Shown: positions 1 through 11,672 of the stretch, piece by piece | Layout: each line of letters opens with the position of its first letter | Numbering within the stretch: position 1 is the stretch's first letter | Assembly (NCBI RefSeq): GCF_037126465.1 | Contig: NC_088203.1 | Coordinates: 86,428,668 to 86,492,667, forward strand | Direction: 5' to 3' | DNA length: 64,000 nucleotides | Source of the DNA: Ornithodoros turicata | Taxonomy: Eukaryota; Arthropoda; Arachnida; Ixodida; Argasidae | Notes under the pieces: model-generated | What the model saw: only the letters and a program-made list of their open reading frames with translations | The model's database searches: none | What the model was told of the DNA's origin: nothing | Made by a program: the position numbers and the translations under genes

Positions 1-1099
1 ATCAAAGTTTCCACATGACATCTGCAGGTACGTTGCAGCCTATTATATCTATGATATCAAAATCAGTTTAGGGACCTCAGGTTGTCCCTCTGAAGATTTT
101 TTTTTTTTTTGTTTCGTAACAAATGGCAACGAAATATTTGGTATGTGTGTGCGCGCGTGCTTTTACTGTGTCTCCTGTTAACTAAGGACGCGCTGACTAA
201 ATTTGAGGAGTCACATGCAACAGCACTATCCTCGGTACGAGGACCCACACCCTTGTATTTGTCTAAATTTTTATGGTACGCCTTGGGAGCCTTAGGCAAT
301 AGTTATACGCCTAGAGCATTGTAATAAATATGGAATATATAATGTTTACTACCTAGGAATCTCCGGACTGATATGTTGAAAATAGAGAGGGAGAAAAAAA
401 GAAACGTCTAAAAATGTTCATAAACATGATCAATATGATGATCGAAATCTCGGCTCTTATCGTTACGTATGTGCCTCAAAGTTTCCTTTCGAACTGCTCT
501 TTCATCGAGCGGCATACTTCTTTGCGAAGAATTCTTCTGATGCGTATCGACAGAAAGCATATTCTTTCTTTCCCGCATCGAAGCAATGTGGAACACTTAC
601 CTCCAGGGAAGAAATAACAGGTGGAAGAGAACAAAAAGCATACAGCGGATGTTTCACAAAAATTCCAGAGCTGAAGAATTCAGAAACGGTTGAGGCCGTC
701 GAACAACTTTCTTTTTGGTAAACATCACTGAATGATTTACCAGAAGGTGACCAGTGAGTGCCTCATTTGCATTTACGTTTATTAATTAAATAAAAATTCT
801 GACTTTTAAGTTTTACTTCGGACGGTTAATTTCGGCATCTGTACCGTGGTGACCGGGACCTTTAAGCGAAAAATATTATAGAAAAAACCCGCTTTGACAG
901 TTAGTGATATTTTCGAGCAAATAATTGGCGGTTTACATATTCCTGCGGAGTAGAGCCGGAATGCGCTCTTTCGCTCAGCTGTCAGGTTCCGAAAATTGCG
1001 TGTTCGTCCTCCTGGATCACACAAGGTGGGTGACGGAAGATAAGGAACGGTCACAAGAGACGCTTAGGTATATTCGTTGTCCTTCCCTACCCTGCAGGC
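1..1099. other. Unassigned non-coding sequence
   Basis: I see no exon, RNA gene or recognisable transposon here. Open frames are all below about 82 codons, overlap on both strands and lack conserved motifs. The only low-complexity feature is a short T-run near 100-111. Confidence 0.5.
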
Positions 1100-2696
1100 A
1101 CAGCTTGCTGCAACGTTAACTTGAACGCAGCTTCGCCCTAAGGAGGGGGGAGGTGCGAGACACACACAGACACACACACATAAATACGATGATGATGTGG
1201 TGGGTCATTCTCCGCCGTTATGGCGGTACACTGCCCCATTGCGCTTGTGGAATGGATGAGAGGGTGATGATGATGGGAAGGTGTCGTATTCGAGTTCGTC
1301 CATTAGTCCAGTGCTGGAGAGGAACTCAGCAACAGCTCGTAGGCGTTGCATCAGATGTGAAGGGTCCGACCATGGCCCGAGAATTTTGGCTAAGTCGAAC
1401 TGGCTTTGATCGACGCGTTGGAGAGCAGGTTCCATGAGGCCGCGCTCGCGATCTTACTGTCCGCAGACCAGGAGGACGTGATGGAGGTCACCGCGCACAC
1501 CACACGTGGAACAGAGGCTGGACGCGCCGACACCGAGGAAGTGTTTGAAAGCCGGTGTAAAAGCAACATTAAGTCTCATGCGGTGGAATAGTGTGGTAAA
1601 GAAACGCGGCATTCGGCGGGGGAGAGTAAGAGACAATGTTGGGTCAACGGAGTAAAGCAGAAAGTGGGTGGTGATGTCACGAGACACCCTAGCGCTGCTT
1701 AGGAGAAATGAAGGGAGATAATGTTTGGACGGTGTTACTTGTGTTACAAGGGTGCCCCCTATCGTGTTACAGGTGTGCATGACGGAGGCCCCTGTAACAC
1801 GAGTGGGATAGTTCAAACTTTATCTCTCTGTATTTCTCCTAAGAACCGCTAGGGTGTCTCTCGCCACACTCTGCACAATGCCGTGTATTAAAAGGGAGTA
1901 TAGCCATTAATGGGACCTGCATATACCTGAGGCTCCAGCCACTTTTTGAGGTATCTAGCCAATCACAGGTCGAAATACAGTTCCCTATTATTTCAGGCCA
2001 TCCAGTACTTATACCTCACCCTTATTTACTCGGCACCACCATTTTTGAGAAACTCGATTGATTTGGATTGAAATTTATATCAGGTGACAGACCATTTTAC
2101 GCCCACTTTTATGAACGCCATCTGCATGATTGGCCAGGAGAGCGGTAGAACCGCTTCTTCGTAGCAGACGGCGGCCAGTATGAACTTTTAATTCACGTAA
2201 CGTAAGTAGATTGAATCGAAAATGCGCAAAGATGCATGTATAAATACAATTGAATTATATAAAGCAAAACCTTACGCATTAGGGGCGTCTTTCTTGCTAT
2301 TTTCTTGCGAAAGCGGTCTTAACTATGCCTAACGGTAGCGACGAAATATCTCATTCTCGCGTAAATATTGATGGCGGAGCGAAAATTGAAGCTACTTTTG
2401 CAAATGGGTACGTGAGGATATATACTCCACCATGAAATTAAAGTAGTCTGTGCTTTATTTTATTTTTTTTTTGTCACGAAATCACCGCTTCGTCGTTTCG
2501 AGCACCATCCTCCATCTTGGAGAAATTTTGGTGTCATGGTGGCCCCCACGGAAAACGGCAACGAATGAAGGGCGCCCAAGTTTGATTGATTGAGCCTCGA
2601 TTTTAGGCTCCTCCTAATGGCCAGACTCCACTTTTAATACACAGCACTGACTCTGCAGGGCGAAGCTGCGTTCAAGTTAACGTTGCAGCAAGCTGT
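1100..2696. mobile_element. Fold-back DNA element with 40-bp terminal inverted repeats
   Basis: A 40-bp stretch at 1100-1139 (begins ACAGCTTGCTGCAACGTTAA) is the exact reverse complement of 2657-2696, defining an element of about 1.6 kb. Inside, a second inverted pair lies at 1681-1722 and 1815-1860, sharing CCCTAGCG and AGGAGAAAT. The same two sequence blocks in the same relative order occur in the element at 31807-33053, so this is a family and not a chance palindrome. No transposase is encoded. It carries LINE coding remnants between the left end and the inner repeats, which suggests a later insertion or capture. Class is uncertain; no clear target-site duplication was found. Confidence 0.7.
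1205..1816 (-). pseudogene. LINE reverse transcriptase C-terminus (non-LTR retrotransposon fragment)
   Basis: The minus strand reads in two frames that together resemble the C-terminal end of arthropod non-LTR retrotransposon polymerases. The stretch at 1454-1816 carries RMRLNVAFTPAF and a Cys/His cluster (CSTCG...HHVLLVCG), the usual zinc-knuckle-like end. The stretch at 1205-1435 continues with LAKILGPWSDPSHLMQRLRA and a typical FLSSTGLMDEL end. The frame change near 1436-1454 and the lack of upstream polymerase domains show a dead, 5'-truncated copy. It lies inside the fold-back element at 1100-2696. Confidence 0.7.
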
Positions 2697-3524
2697 ACGG
2701 CAAGCTGCGGCTGGCAGCTGTCGTTGAGTAGGCGAGATAATCGTAAACATGACCAATGCGTCCTGAACGTTGTCTAAAAAAAATCAGGTAAAAAAGGAAC
2801 GCTTTCCTACGGCTCTTCATAATTCGTCACCCCCGTGTGTTAACCAAGGCGGATAAACACGCAACGGAGAGGCGGATAGCTGAGTTAACGATCTAATTTG
2901 CCGCGCTACTCCGCACAAGAAATACGAAAACCGAAACCAATTAATTACAGTTGGCATTACAAACTACTCGAAAAAAAAATACTAACTATATCGATGCGGT
3001 TTCTTTTCTGGAATATTTTTCGCTCAAGGTCCTAATCGCTATGGCACAGGTGTTGAAAGCGTCCGAAGGAAACTTTAAAAGTTAGGAGATTTATTGAATT
3101 AATGATCGTATGCAAATGAGACACTCACTGCTCAGCTCTTGGTCGATGCCTCAAGGATATTTACTAAAAAGAAGAAGAAAAAAATAATAAGAAGAAGCTC
3201 TTCTATAGCGCTTCGTTAGCCGTTTCGGAATTATGCAGCTAGGGAATTTTCGTAAAGCATCCTGTGCGTAAAACGCAAGGCAAACTTGTCGAGCGCGACA
3301 GAATGTCACACGAGGTATAATACATGTAGGAAATCTGGATGCTGGTGACCAGATGGTGAAGCGGCTGGATCCCGGCCGACGGCGGTAGCAATGTGAGGGA
3401 AGCAAACATTGCTTTCAGCGCCGTGCGTCGGAACTTTCCGGCGCACGTCAAAAGAATCCTATGTAGTCTTAACTATCCGTAGTCTTCCTTTTGTTTTGCT
3501 TTTGGGAACAGCAAGCATACATAA
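2697..3524. other. Unassigned non-coding sequence
   Basis: No gene or repeat family is recognised. Frames at 3151-3451 on the minus strand lack motifs and overlap each other in different frames, as expected by chance. Confidence 0.45.
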
Positions 3525-3582
3525 TGGCTAACCTCCCCCCCCCCTTTCTTTTATCAGCATTAAACATATCCCCCACCCCCGC
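3525..3582 (+). repeat. LINE 3'-end fragment ending in a C-run
   Basis: A short pyrimidine stretch is followed by TTAAACATATCCCCCAC and more C. This is the terminal motif of the LINE 3' UTRs found at 9794, 11560, 14140, 31465 and 46754. Only the last about 60 bases are present. Confidence 0.5.
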
Positions 3583-3663
3583 AGTCCTATAACCTGCGGC
3601 ACGTGCAGCATGTCGCCACACAAATAGGCTTAACACAGTATTATTAGATGGTGATAGATGAGC

Positions 3664-3907
3664 TACAACAGAACTTCACCGCATAGCACTCTGTGTGCCA
3701 ACCACTGCCACGAATGATAGGGTTATCGCCTGTGATTCGAGGAGAGAAGGGGGCGTACGCCTTTTTGTGGCAATTTGGATATATGATAATTGCCACAAAA
3801 AGGCGTACTCCCTCCTTTCTCCTCGAATCAGAAGCGATAACCCTATCATTCGTAGCAATGGTTGGAGCACAGCGTGCTATGCGGTGAAGATCTGTTTTTA
3901 GAGTGTA
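3664..3907. mobile_element. Palindromic MITE, family 1
   Basis: The two halves are inverted copies: ACTTCACCGCATAGCAC at 3673 matches the complement of the right end near 3876-3892, and GATAGGGTTATCGC at 3717 mirrors GCGATAACCCTATC at 3834-3847. The centre is around 3775-3795. The right end finishes in TTTTTAGAGTGTA, the family terminal motif, while the outermost part of the left terminal repeat is degraded. A second copy of this subfamily starts at 63863. It has no coding capacity; mobilisation by a Tc1/mariner-type transposase is inferred from the TA target seen in sister copies. Confidence 0.8.
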
Positions 3908-4796
3908 AGAGGACCGCTGAAATCGAAAAACCAAGCCGGAGGCGCATTACAGTATCCCAGCAGAGTGACGGAACAGAACAGAGCCTGCAGGGGGCTGGCT
4001 CATGATGCTGGATTGACCTGTAGCCAAGGATCTTGAGACATCGTATTGTTACTATTCTCAAATCTAGCTGGGCTAATCTGAATGTGAGAGGCTTTTTCTA
4101 CGTTTGGGGACACAACAGGAAGAGGCGTGGCGTTTACTTCGTAACCACAGGAGGGCTGCACACGCTGTAATTCGGTGGTGAAATCTACCTCGGCTTGCAA
4201 AGAGGCCGGCCACTGAAGGAGTCGTTCAAGCAGGGTCGGTGGAGAAGACGAGAGATGGTGGGAGCCAGTACTCCAGCCCAGCGAATCGATTTTCTACGGG
4301 AGAGTGACTGTCTTGAATCACAAATGAGCTAGTGTTCGCCGCACCACGTGTTCTATGTTCTGCAGATCCCCATTGTTGTGAGCTCGTCTCCTCCCAGCAT
4401 CACCCCGCTGATTACCAAGAATTTCACAGTGATCTAAAGGATACACTAGAAAGGAATACGCTGGCCGCTCAGAGTAACTCATGAGTCGGTGCACCTGAGG
4501 GCGAGAGTATCTGTTGCCACTGAAGAACAGAAACAGCTTGAATTCCCGTCCTGCAATCACTGTTAACGACCTACCCTGCCGGGAGGGGGGAGGGGGTGAT
4601 ATGATTAGTACTGAAGAAAGAAAGGGAAGAAAGGTTAGTCAGGCGTAGGCCGACTTGTTTATTCCTTTAAAAAAAAGAAAACAAAAGCAAACAAATACAA
4701 ACACGCACGTACACAAAAGGGGGACTTAGAGGCTGGTTGAGAGGCCGGAGGCATCAAGAAAGCTCAAGAGGGCTATCGTAACCGCCCCCTGGTTGT
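3908..4796. other. Unassigned sequence with a short LINE-tail-like patch
   Basis: A G-run with GATATGATTAG and an A/G-rich patch at 4575-4655, containing GGTTAGTCAGGCGTAGGCCGACTTG, resembles the minus-oriented LINE 3' UTR seen at 14140 but is diverged. Nothing else is recognised. Confidence 0.35.
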
Positions 4797-5010
4797 GCAA
4801 GACATGCCGAGGGAGGACATGGGGGCTAGTTGAATGTAGGAAGTCACTGAAAAGGTTACCTAGGGCTGCGTCAGATGACGCAACCCCAGAGGTCATTGGG
4901 GAGGTGTGTTAGCTGAGCTCATTTGGTGCAGCCCTAGACGGGTAATCCAGAAGATGTGGGTTCGAGTCGTGCAGCTAGCTAACCTTTTCAGTTACTTCCT
5001 GCTTTCCTCG
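4797..5010 (+). mobile_element. Possible tRNA-derived SINE, second family
   Basis: The stretch near 4909-4982 has tRNA-promoter-like boxes: TTAGCTGAGCTCATTTGGTG resembles an A box and GTGGGTTCGAGTCGTG a B box. It is followed by AACCTTTTCAGTTACTTCC. The reverse complement of that tail occurs just upstream at 4838-4858 (GGAAGTCACTGAAAAGGTTA), so the SINE is either flanked by or fused to an inverted copy of its own tail. It does not fold as a full tRNA gene by eye, so I call it a SINE. Confidence 0.5.
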
Positions 5011-6253
5011 TTCATTGTTCTTGGGCACTTGAGGCCGGAAACCATTTCGATATCTAATCTTCGAATGACGAACGCACACATCGAATCTGTTGTGTCGCCG
5101 TCTGTATAGACGAAACTTCTGTTGTCGTTTCTTGGCTCAAGACGGAGATGACGGAGAACTCTCGGCGAAGTGTCCTTGTTTGTGTAACGACTGGGAATAT
5201 CCACACAGGTTTACGGACCCCATACAACCAAGGCGACGGTGCTCCGGAGTGAAGTTAGCAACCAGCATTGGAAGTCCGTTCAACCAATATATTGATTGTT
5301 TTTCACGGCAGAAGAAGCAACATCTGTATCTTGATGCGCCTGACTCAATATGGTTGAGGAAGTCAGCGCCCGTGTGTGCTTTCTCCCCCGTTGTGAACAT
5401 ATCAGTACTGATTCGTGAACGGCCCACAATACGGGTGCTGAAGTAGGCGTACGTCCCCTAATGCGAACACACACCATTAGCGCCGTATCAGACAACATTA
5501 ATCAACGTTTCTTGTCCATCTGTCAATGAACTATTTGCAATTTAGCACGCAGACTGCCGATGATCGAATGGTGTTGTGCAGACAGGTGCGCGCCACAGAG
5601 AATTCTCATTATCGAAAGCATCCCTCTCTCTCTCCTGCATTGTTTTAGTTTAGTTCACTCAAGAGAAAAACAGACAGATCCCCCACGCGCGCGCGCGTGT
5701 GTGTGAAGTTCAAATACACGGAGAGCTTGATCACATGCAGTTATGAGGACCTGCTACTCCGCATTGGTTTACTGCAACACATGCGTCACTGGGACACTGG
5801 TTATGTCACGCTCAAAGAATAATAGTCACACAGAGTCGCGGTCAAGGACGAGAAACCCATCCCGTGTCCCTCAGGCATTGTATATCAATGTATCAATCCC
5901 TGTTTCACACTGCTTCTGCAACTACTACATTCCATGACCTGCACAAATTGTTTGCATTCGAAAATGGAGGACCTGTCTTGTCAGTATCACATCATTATCA
6001 TTCGCGTAGTTTGCTGTCACAGCATGTTTCAACCACCTTAATCACACCGCCACTTGCACATGCAGCAGTGCACACTGGACCGGTTCTTCTATGCTCCAGA
6101 ACACCGGTACATGCTAAATGTAACGCACAAGCTTATGAGCTTGCACTGAACGTTAGCTTAATTGCCTGTGAAGGAACCTGTATTTGCTGGCTGTGTGTGT
6201 TTTCGGACGCAGAGCAGCGGTGAAATTCGAGCGACGCATTTCAGGTTGTAGTA
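5011..6253. other. Unassigned non-coding sequence
   Basis: No domain is recognised in frames at 5090-5500 or 5743-6223. There is a small CG/GT dinucleotide tract at 5686-5704. Confidence 0.45.
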
Positions 6254-6491
6254 CACTCTTAAAAATGAACTTCACCACATAGCACGCTCCTACCCAACCA
6301 TCATCCCGAATGACAACGTTCTCGCCCCCGATTTGTTGAAAACGAGAGGCGGAGCCTATTTTGTGCCCATTATGTACGGCACAAAGTAGGCTCCGCCTCT
6401 CGTTTTCAACAAATCGGGGGCGAGAGCGTTGTCATTCGGGGTGATGGTTGGGTAGGAGCGTGCTATGTGGTGAAGTTCATTTTTAAGAGTG
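6254..6491. mobile_element. Palindromic MITE, family 1, intact with TA duplication
   Basis: This is the best complete copy. It starts CACTCTTAAAAATGAAC and ends with the inverted motif finishing AAGAGTG. It is flanked by TA at 6252-6253 and 6492-6493. Almost the whole 238 bp is one near-perfect inverted repeat with a small centre around 6368-6382. Arms differ at only a few bases (for example CATCATCCCG against CGGGGTGATG), which suggests a fairly young insertion. TA target duplication fits a Tc1/mariner-type mover. It encodes no protein. Confidence 0.9.
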
Positions 6492-7054
6492 TAGGCTAAA
6501 AAATACAGATAGAAAAACGGCAAAGACTGAATTCACCACAACCTGGCATAAATTCTGAACTGAGAGACGTTCACAGGTTCTGAACAACGCCAGGCTATTA
6601 GGGAGTAGCACAACTCCAATACTAAGTTCAGATATTCTCAGCTTGTCGTTGGAAGTGCTATACGGTGCTCACAATCTTAGGTGCTTGCCGATGGCTGGCT
6701 AGTTTATCGCGTGTTGAGCTACGTTCTTCTGCCCACGGCGTCCACATAATGTTTCAATCAACTTCGACTCGCCAGCAAAGAGACGCGAACATTTCGCAGC
6801 GAAAATTGGCGAACACAGTGCAACACATCGTAGACATACTGGACACGCTACTGTTGGCGGGCTTATTTTCTCCTGAGTTTAAAAACTGTCACGATAACCA
6901 AGCAATAAGATTTCGCGATTTATTACCAGCGGTTCAAGCCTGTCGATGTGGCCGTTTTATGCGGATATTCACATTGCCTTATAATCAGTCAGAAAGCTAC
7001 AAATGAACAGAACGTCGTTCAGTCTCTGTGCAACGTTAAGCACAGTGTAATATT

Positions 7055-7145
7055 ATTCGTGGCTTTACGTCGCGAGACACCTATTATCACGAGCGACGCC
7101 ACTGTGGTCGGTCTGAGGATTAATTTTGCTCAACTGAGGGTTCTT
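7055..7145 (+). repeat. Interspersed repeat related to the segment at 49324
   Basis: The stretch TTTACGTCGCGAGACA...GAGCGACGCCA...GGATTAATTTTG recurs at 49330-49395 with the same spacing. The first half also resembles the reverse complement of the SINE tail (CGCCGCGAAGCAAC...ATGAGCG). It is probably an old retroelement 3' end. Confidence 0.5.
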
Positions 7146-7527
7146 TAATGTGCGCCGAAATCTCGGCAGACGGCACACCGTGTTTCACGCCGATTGCGGA
7201 AGACGGCGCGTCGAACAACGCTATCACAAAGCGCAGTCTTCAATGACAGTCGAAACCAACGTCTACTGAGCTTTTGCGTGGCGCCACCAAGCGTGTGTGG
7301 CGTCAACCTGTCAGACAGCATTGGAACAAATGCCATTTGACAAGTTGCCACGTTATGCGCTAGGTGGCGCTACGCGCATGTTCAATGGCGATTGGTTTCA
7401 ATGGGCATAAGACATATTTAAATTGACTACCGCATCCGGAAACGTGTGTAGGAGACCGATACTGTAATGTTCGGCATCGGTTTAGAGTCTACTTGGTCAA
7501 ATCTCTCTTCCAAAAACAGCTTATATA

Positions 7528-8458
7528 CGAGGGGCGTTCAAGTCAAACCGGGACTTTTCATTTTTCGCAAAAGTCAAATTAACTAACAGGCGAGAAATTA
7601 GTTTTATTTTTTAACTTAATCTCCAGCTGCACTAATGCACTTGTCCCAGCGTTTCACGAGGACTTGGATACCAGCAGCGTAGAAATCCTTACCGGCGCGG
7701 AGCAGCCATGATCGGACCGCATTTTTGACCTCGCCGTCGCAGCTGAAGTGGCGGCTCCCAAGGAACGCTTTCAGTGGCCCGAAGAGAAGGAAATCGCTGG
7801 GGGCGAGGTCTGGACTGTAAGGGGGAAGCGGCAGCAACTCCCAGCCAAGTTCCTGTAAAGTGTGTGTCGTGAGATGCGCGGAATGCGGACGTGCATTGTC
7901 CTGTAGGAGGAGGACTCCTTTCGTGATTAGGCCCGGCCGCTTTTGCTTCAGCGCCTTATGCACACCCCTGAGAACCTGGCAGTAATATGCACTATTGATA
8001 GCACTATTGATATCGAGACATGTTATCCGTCGGTCTTTGAGGATCAGGCGCTCCACAAGTTGGATGTTCTCAGGAAATCTGACACTGGGCTCTGAGCCGC
8101 CCCGGCCGGGATCGTCCGGCACTGATGTACGGCCGTCTCGGAACCGTTGGTACCACTCAAACGCTTTGCTGCGGCTAAGTGTATCGTGGCCATACTGAGC
8201 CTGAAGTCTTCTGTGAATTTCAGATGACTTTACGCCTTCATTCACGAGAAACTGCATGCCAATTCGCTGTTCGATGTGCGCGCTCACCTCGCTGCCGGCC
8301 ATCTTGTCCAGCACGTGTCTTCTGTTTTGCACAAATTTTGGCCTACCACGTGGTGAATGCGGAGGCCTGTCGCGTGTTAAAATGACGAAAAAGAAGTAGC
8401 ACGAGCCATTTGTACACTCAGGAGACAGAAAGTCCCGGTTTGACTTGAACATACCTCG
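7528..8458 (-). mobile_element. Mariner transposon, internally deleted
   Basis: Terminal inverted repeats are CGAGGGGCGTTCAAGTCAAA at 7528 and its near-complement ending CCTCG at 8458. They match at about 27 of 30 positions and are flanked by TA on both sides (7526-7527, 8459-8460). The element is 931 bp, against about 1.3 kb for full-length mariners. The missing length equals a block lost from the transposase gene inside. The gene runs on the minus strand. The element should not transpose by itself, though intact ends mean it could be a substrate for a related enzyme. Confidence 0.92.
7616..8302 (-). pseudogene. Mariner transposase with in-frame internal deletion
   Basis: I chose the start at 8300-8302 (MAGSEVSAHIEQRI) because conserved mariner sequence begins there; the open frame continues upstream but only through non-coding element DNA. 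Residues 1-100 carry the paired helix-turn-helix DNA-binding region (EIHRRLQAQYG, AFEWYQRFRDGR). After DINSAINS the sequence jumps to VHKALKQKRPGLITKGVLLL, so about 115 residues are absent. The lost block includes the region that normally holds the first catalytic aspartate (the GDETW motif). The second aspartate (LLQDNARPHSAH) and the third (PPYSPDLAPSDFLLF) remain. The product would be 228 residues against about 345 usual. The frame is open throughout, so the deletion is clean, but the DDD catalytic triad is broken. Confidence 0.92.
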
Positions 8459-9793
8459 TATTACATGAACGAGTTTTAAAGATATGCCTCCTTGAACAGC
8501 TAAGGAAGCACCAGGGAGTGTAATATCATGACGACGTAAGCCAGGCACACCAATGGGAGCGTAGCGCAGGCGATTGTCTCGCGTTATATATATATATATA
8601 TATATATTACAATATACGAAGTGAACAGTCCTCGGTAAATACGGCGTCTCTGACTTACCAGTGTAAGTCCTGACGTGACCGTGCCTCGTGCAACACGGTG
8701 TTACGCTCCTGGTAATACGAGCACGTCCGACGCTACCTCAGAAGCCGATCACACTCTCCGCAACTTTCAGACACCTACCACCCGCCCAGCGATCGCCAAA
8801 GGCCCTTAGGCCGCTTCCTGATTGGACCAGTCCGCGCCAAAGGGCACTCCCCGATTGGCCGTGTCCGAGTGGCATTTTCTCCGATTTCCAGAGAGGGAAT
8901 CCAGGATACTCTCAGCATCCCCCGTCAGCTGTTGCCATGCATTACATCAAATAGCACCGAAACTGCTACATTTTTTCGCGTCGGATTTTCGGCGTTATTG
9001 TCGACTATGAAGGAGGAACGGCATTGTAGTTTCGGAATCGACCAGGACGGATGAGACAGTCGCTTTTGGGAAAAACACGTACTTGAGAACAACGAACAGT
9101 GCAACGTGAGCGGTTTCAATGTCGGTGTCCTGAATACCCATACAAAGAGATAAAAGCTGTGAACGAAGATAACAGAGGTTCACGCGTCGCCTACCCTACA
9201 CGAGGGACTTTCACCGTGGTCACGTCTCAGGGAAAAGGAGACACGTTCCCGTGCCTGCGTGTTCCCTAGTTCACACTGATCTCTTTCCTTTCCCTCATGC
9301 TTTTTTTTTTCATGGGCCAGCGGTGTGATGATAAGTGACCGATGCAATATTAATAGAATGTATCTAGGTATTATATCCTTCTGGCCAGATCAAGCAAATC
9401 GCAAGATATCGTAAACGAGACGGTGAGGCTTTACTTTCCGACAGACGTAGTTGTTCACGTACTTGTGGGCCAACTGGTCACGCGTCCTCTTCTGTTTTCC
9501 AAAGACTTCTGCGGTTGACAGGCCCTTCTTTGAACGTCATGTCACGTCCACGGTTGGTGACAGATGATTTGTAAATGGCAAGTGCTCGTTTTTATTTCGG
9601 GCACGGTTAACTCTTGTTCTCGCCCTCAAGCTTTCATCAATAGCCAATTCCACCGGCCGTTGTTAGTGCAGAGAAACCTTACACTGGCATGAGTGTGAAT
9701 GTTACAGTGTAGGCTCCTGTATATCGTGCCTCGCATTTTATTGGTCGTTCCTTTCGCTCTTCGTTCGTTTCTGCACTCAACCCGCACAGGCGG
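8459..9793. other. Unassigned sequence with a (TA)n microsatellite
   Basis: A (TA)12 run lies at 8585-8608. The rest has no recognised coding or repeat content. Small frames at 8688-9183 on both strands lack motifs. Confidence 0.5.
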
Positions 9794-10093
9794 GTGCATA
9801 TGACGTTGTTCTCTAGTCTCTTTTCTTCTTTCTTTCTTTCCTTTTCCTTTCTTTCCTTCTTTTCCTTTTCCGTTTTTTTCTTTTTCGGTTTATCCCTTTT
9901 TATCCCTTTTGTTTGGAATAGCAAGCCTGCTCTTTGTCTGGCTTCCTTTCTTTTCCTAATGTCTCTTTTCTTCTTTCTTTCTTTCCTTCTTTTTTCCCTC
10001 CCTTTTTTTGGAATAGCAAGCCGGCTCTTTGTCCTGCTAACCTTTCCTTTCTTTCTTTTTCTTAATAAACACATACCCCCCTCTCCCCCACCC
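9794..10093 (+). repeat. LINE 3' UTR: polypyrimidine tract and C-run tail
   Basis: About 250 bases of C/T-rich sequence contain two copies of GGAATAGCAAGCC (9916, 10010), then CTAACCTTTCCTTTC, AATAAACACATA and a C-rich run. The order pyrimidine tract, GAATAGCAAGCC, CTAACCTTTCC, AATAAACATAT, C-run is constant in the copies at 11560, 14140, 31465/34140 and 46754. At 46754 it directly follows LINE polymerase C-terminal coding sequence, which identifies it as that LINE's 3' UTR. Translations of this tract are low-complexity artefacts. Confidence 0.75.
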
Positions 10094-11559
10094 CAGCACC
10101 GGCACACTACACTGTGCTGCACAACACTGAAACACTGTGCTGTAACGCTGTGCTGCACGAAAATTCTGCATATTTTTTCGCTAGATTGAGCAGCTGGAAA
10201 GTAAGTTCCAGGGTGCGTTCCATTTATTTTTCTCCCGCAATGGATAGAAGCCTTCCCCGCGCGATTTTAACGCGATATTTCCACCAGGACGAAAAGTAGG
10301 AGTCCATGTGGACTGTGGATTGAATGGGACTGGAAAATAAAATTAGGAAGAGATTGTGCGCTGCCTTGCGGTTCGTCGTTCATCTATTAGTTTCTTCCTG
10401 CCTGAACCCCTGGAATGCTTCTACCTTGAACGTTTACTCACCCGATACTTCCTTTCCTTCTATACTGCATAGCTCTCTGTCTCTTTCTTTCTCGAACAGT
10501 AGCTTTGGTTTAGATTATCCTGGATATTGGTTATTGGTTCCATTCGTTACGTATCCGGACATTCGTTATCGGGTTACTCAATACGGGCACCCTGACTCAC
10601 ATAATTACTGAAACAGGAATAAATGTAATCTCGTTCCTGCCGTACAGGGTTGCTCATCGTGCGATATACATCCTGCGTTAATGCTAAAGGACGACCGTCT
10701 CGTTGGCAACATACCAAGCGTGTTTTCATTAGGATTAAATGGAAATGCCGGAATTGGTCACGACATAGGAGGATTAATGGAATTATGAAAGTTTTTCGCA
10801 AAGTGAGTCACGCATCTCGATATCTTTTCTACCATGATCATCACCATCATTATATGAGCTAAATATGGAAGGGTTTCGAGTCTCTAATGAAGGCTCCTCG
10901 CCTTTGCCAAAGGATATATTGCCCGAGTAAAATAGGGTGTTGTGCCCAGCTCGCCTGGGATTAGTTATGGCGGCACTCCATAAGCCTGTAAGACGAGTAA
11001 CGTCGTGACAGACAAAAAGCTCTGCAAGGGAAATAATGAAAGTTCTATTATTAACTACTTGCATTTACATACTTATTATTAAATATTTGCATAACCACAG
11101 ACATTTACACTTTAGATATATGCGGTGAATGTCGGTCACGAGAACAAGCTATTCATCACAAGGTCAGTTTAATGATGAACCTTCGACCTGAGCAAAGACG
11201 TGCGATTTAGGGAGAGTTAGAGCCACTAATTAAGCTACGCTTCAGAGTATCGACACTGAGTTCCAAGAGAGAGCATCCGTCATCTTGTTTTCGGGCTGCA
11301 TTACCCACGCGTACGCGCACTGCGCACGTTAGCGTGCCATCTACCGTGCGCGGGTGAAATGTTCCTTTCGTTTACAAGCAGCAGTTGACGACCTTGAGCT
11401 CACTTCGACATCTTCGGGACGCTCTAGTGAATAGTACATTGATTATCGCACAGCAATCATACACGCTTCTCTATTCCGCAGCGAGCATTACGTTTACCGT
11501 TAGCCGTTAGCACTCATGCCCCCCTGCTGCCCATGTGCCGCTTGCGTCTTTGCAATGGC
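10094..11559. other. Unassigned non-coding sequence
   Basis: No exon or repeat family is recognised in this interval. Frames are short and without motifs. Confidence 0.45.
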
Positions 11560-11672
11560 AAGGAATAGCAAGTCATCTACAAGGAATAGCAAGTCGACTT
11601 CTGTCTGGCTGACCTTTCCTTTCTGCTTGCCTTTCTTTTTTTTTGTAATAAACATATCCCCCCCCCCTGCCT
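11560..11672 (+). repeat. LINE 3' UTR fragment with C-run tail
   Basis: Two tandem AGGAATAGCAAGTC units (11560, 11580) are followed by CTGACCTTTCCTTTC, a T-run, AATAAACATAT and nine or more C. It is a truncated copy of the 3' UTR described at 9794. Confidence 0.75.

Noticed and set aside
8303..8548. N-terminal extension of the mariner transposase (310-residue frame)
   Set aside because: These codons cross the terminal inverted repeat and flanking DNA; family similarity begins at the Met at 8302.
9679..10189. Open frames of 131-159 codons on both strands, rich in Lys/Arg/Glu or Phe/Leu/Ser
   Set aside because: They are translations of the LINE polypyrimidine 3' UTR; the same happens at 14104-14518 and 33903-34339.
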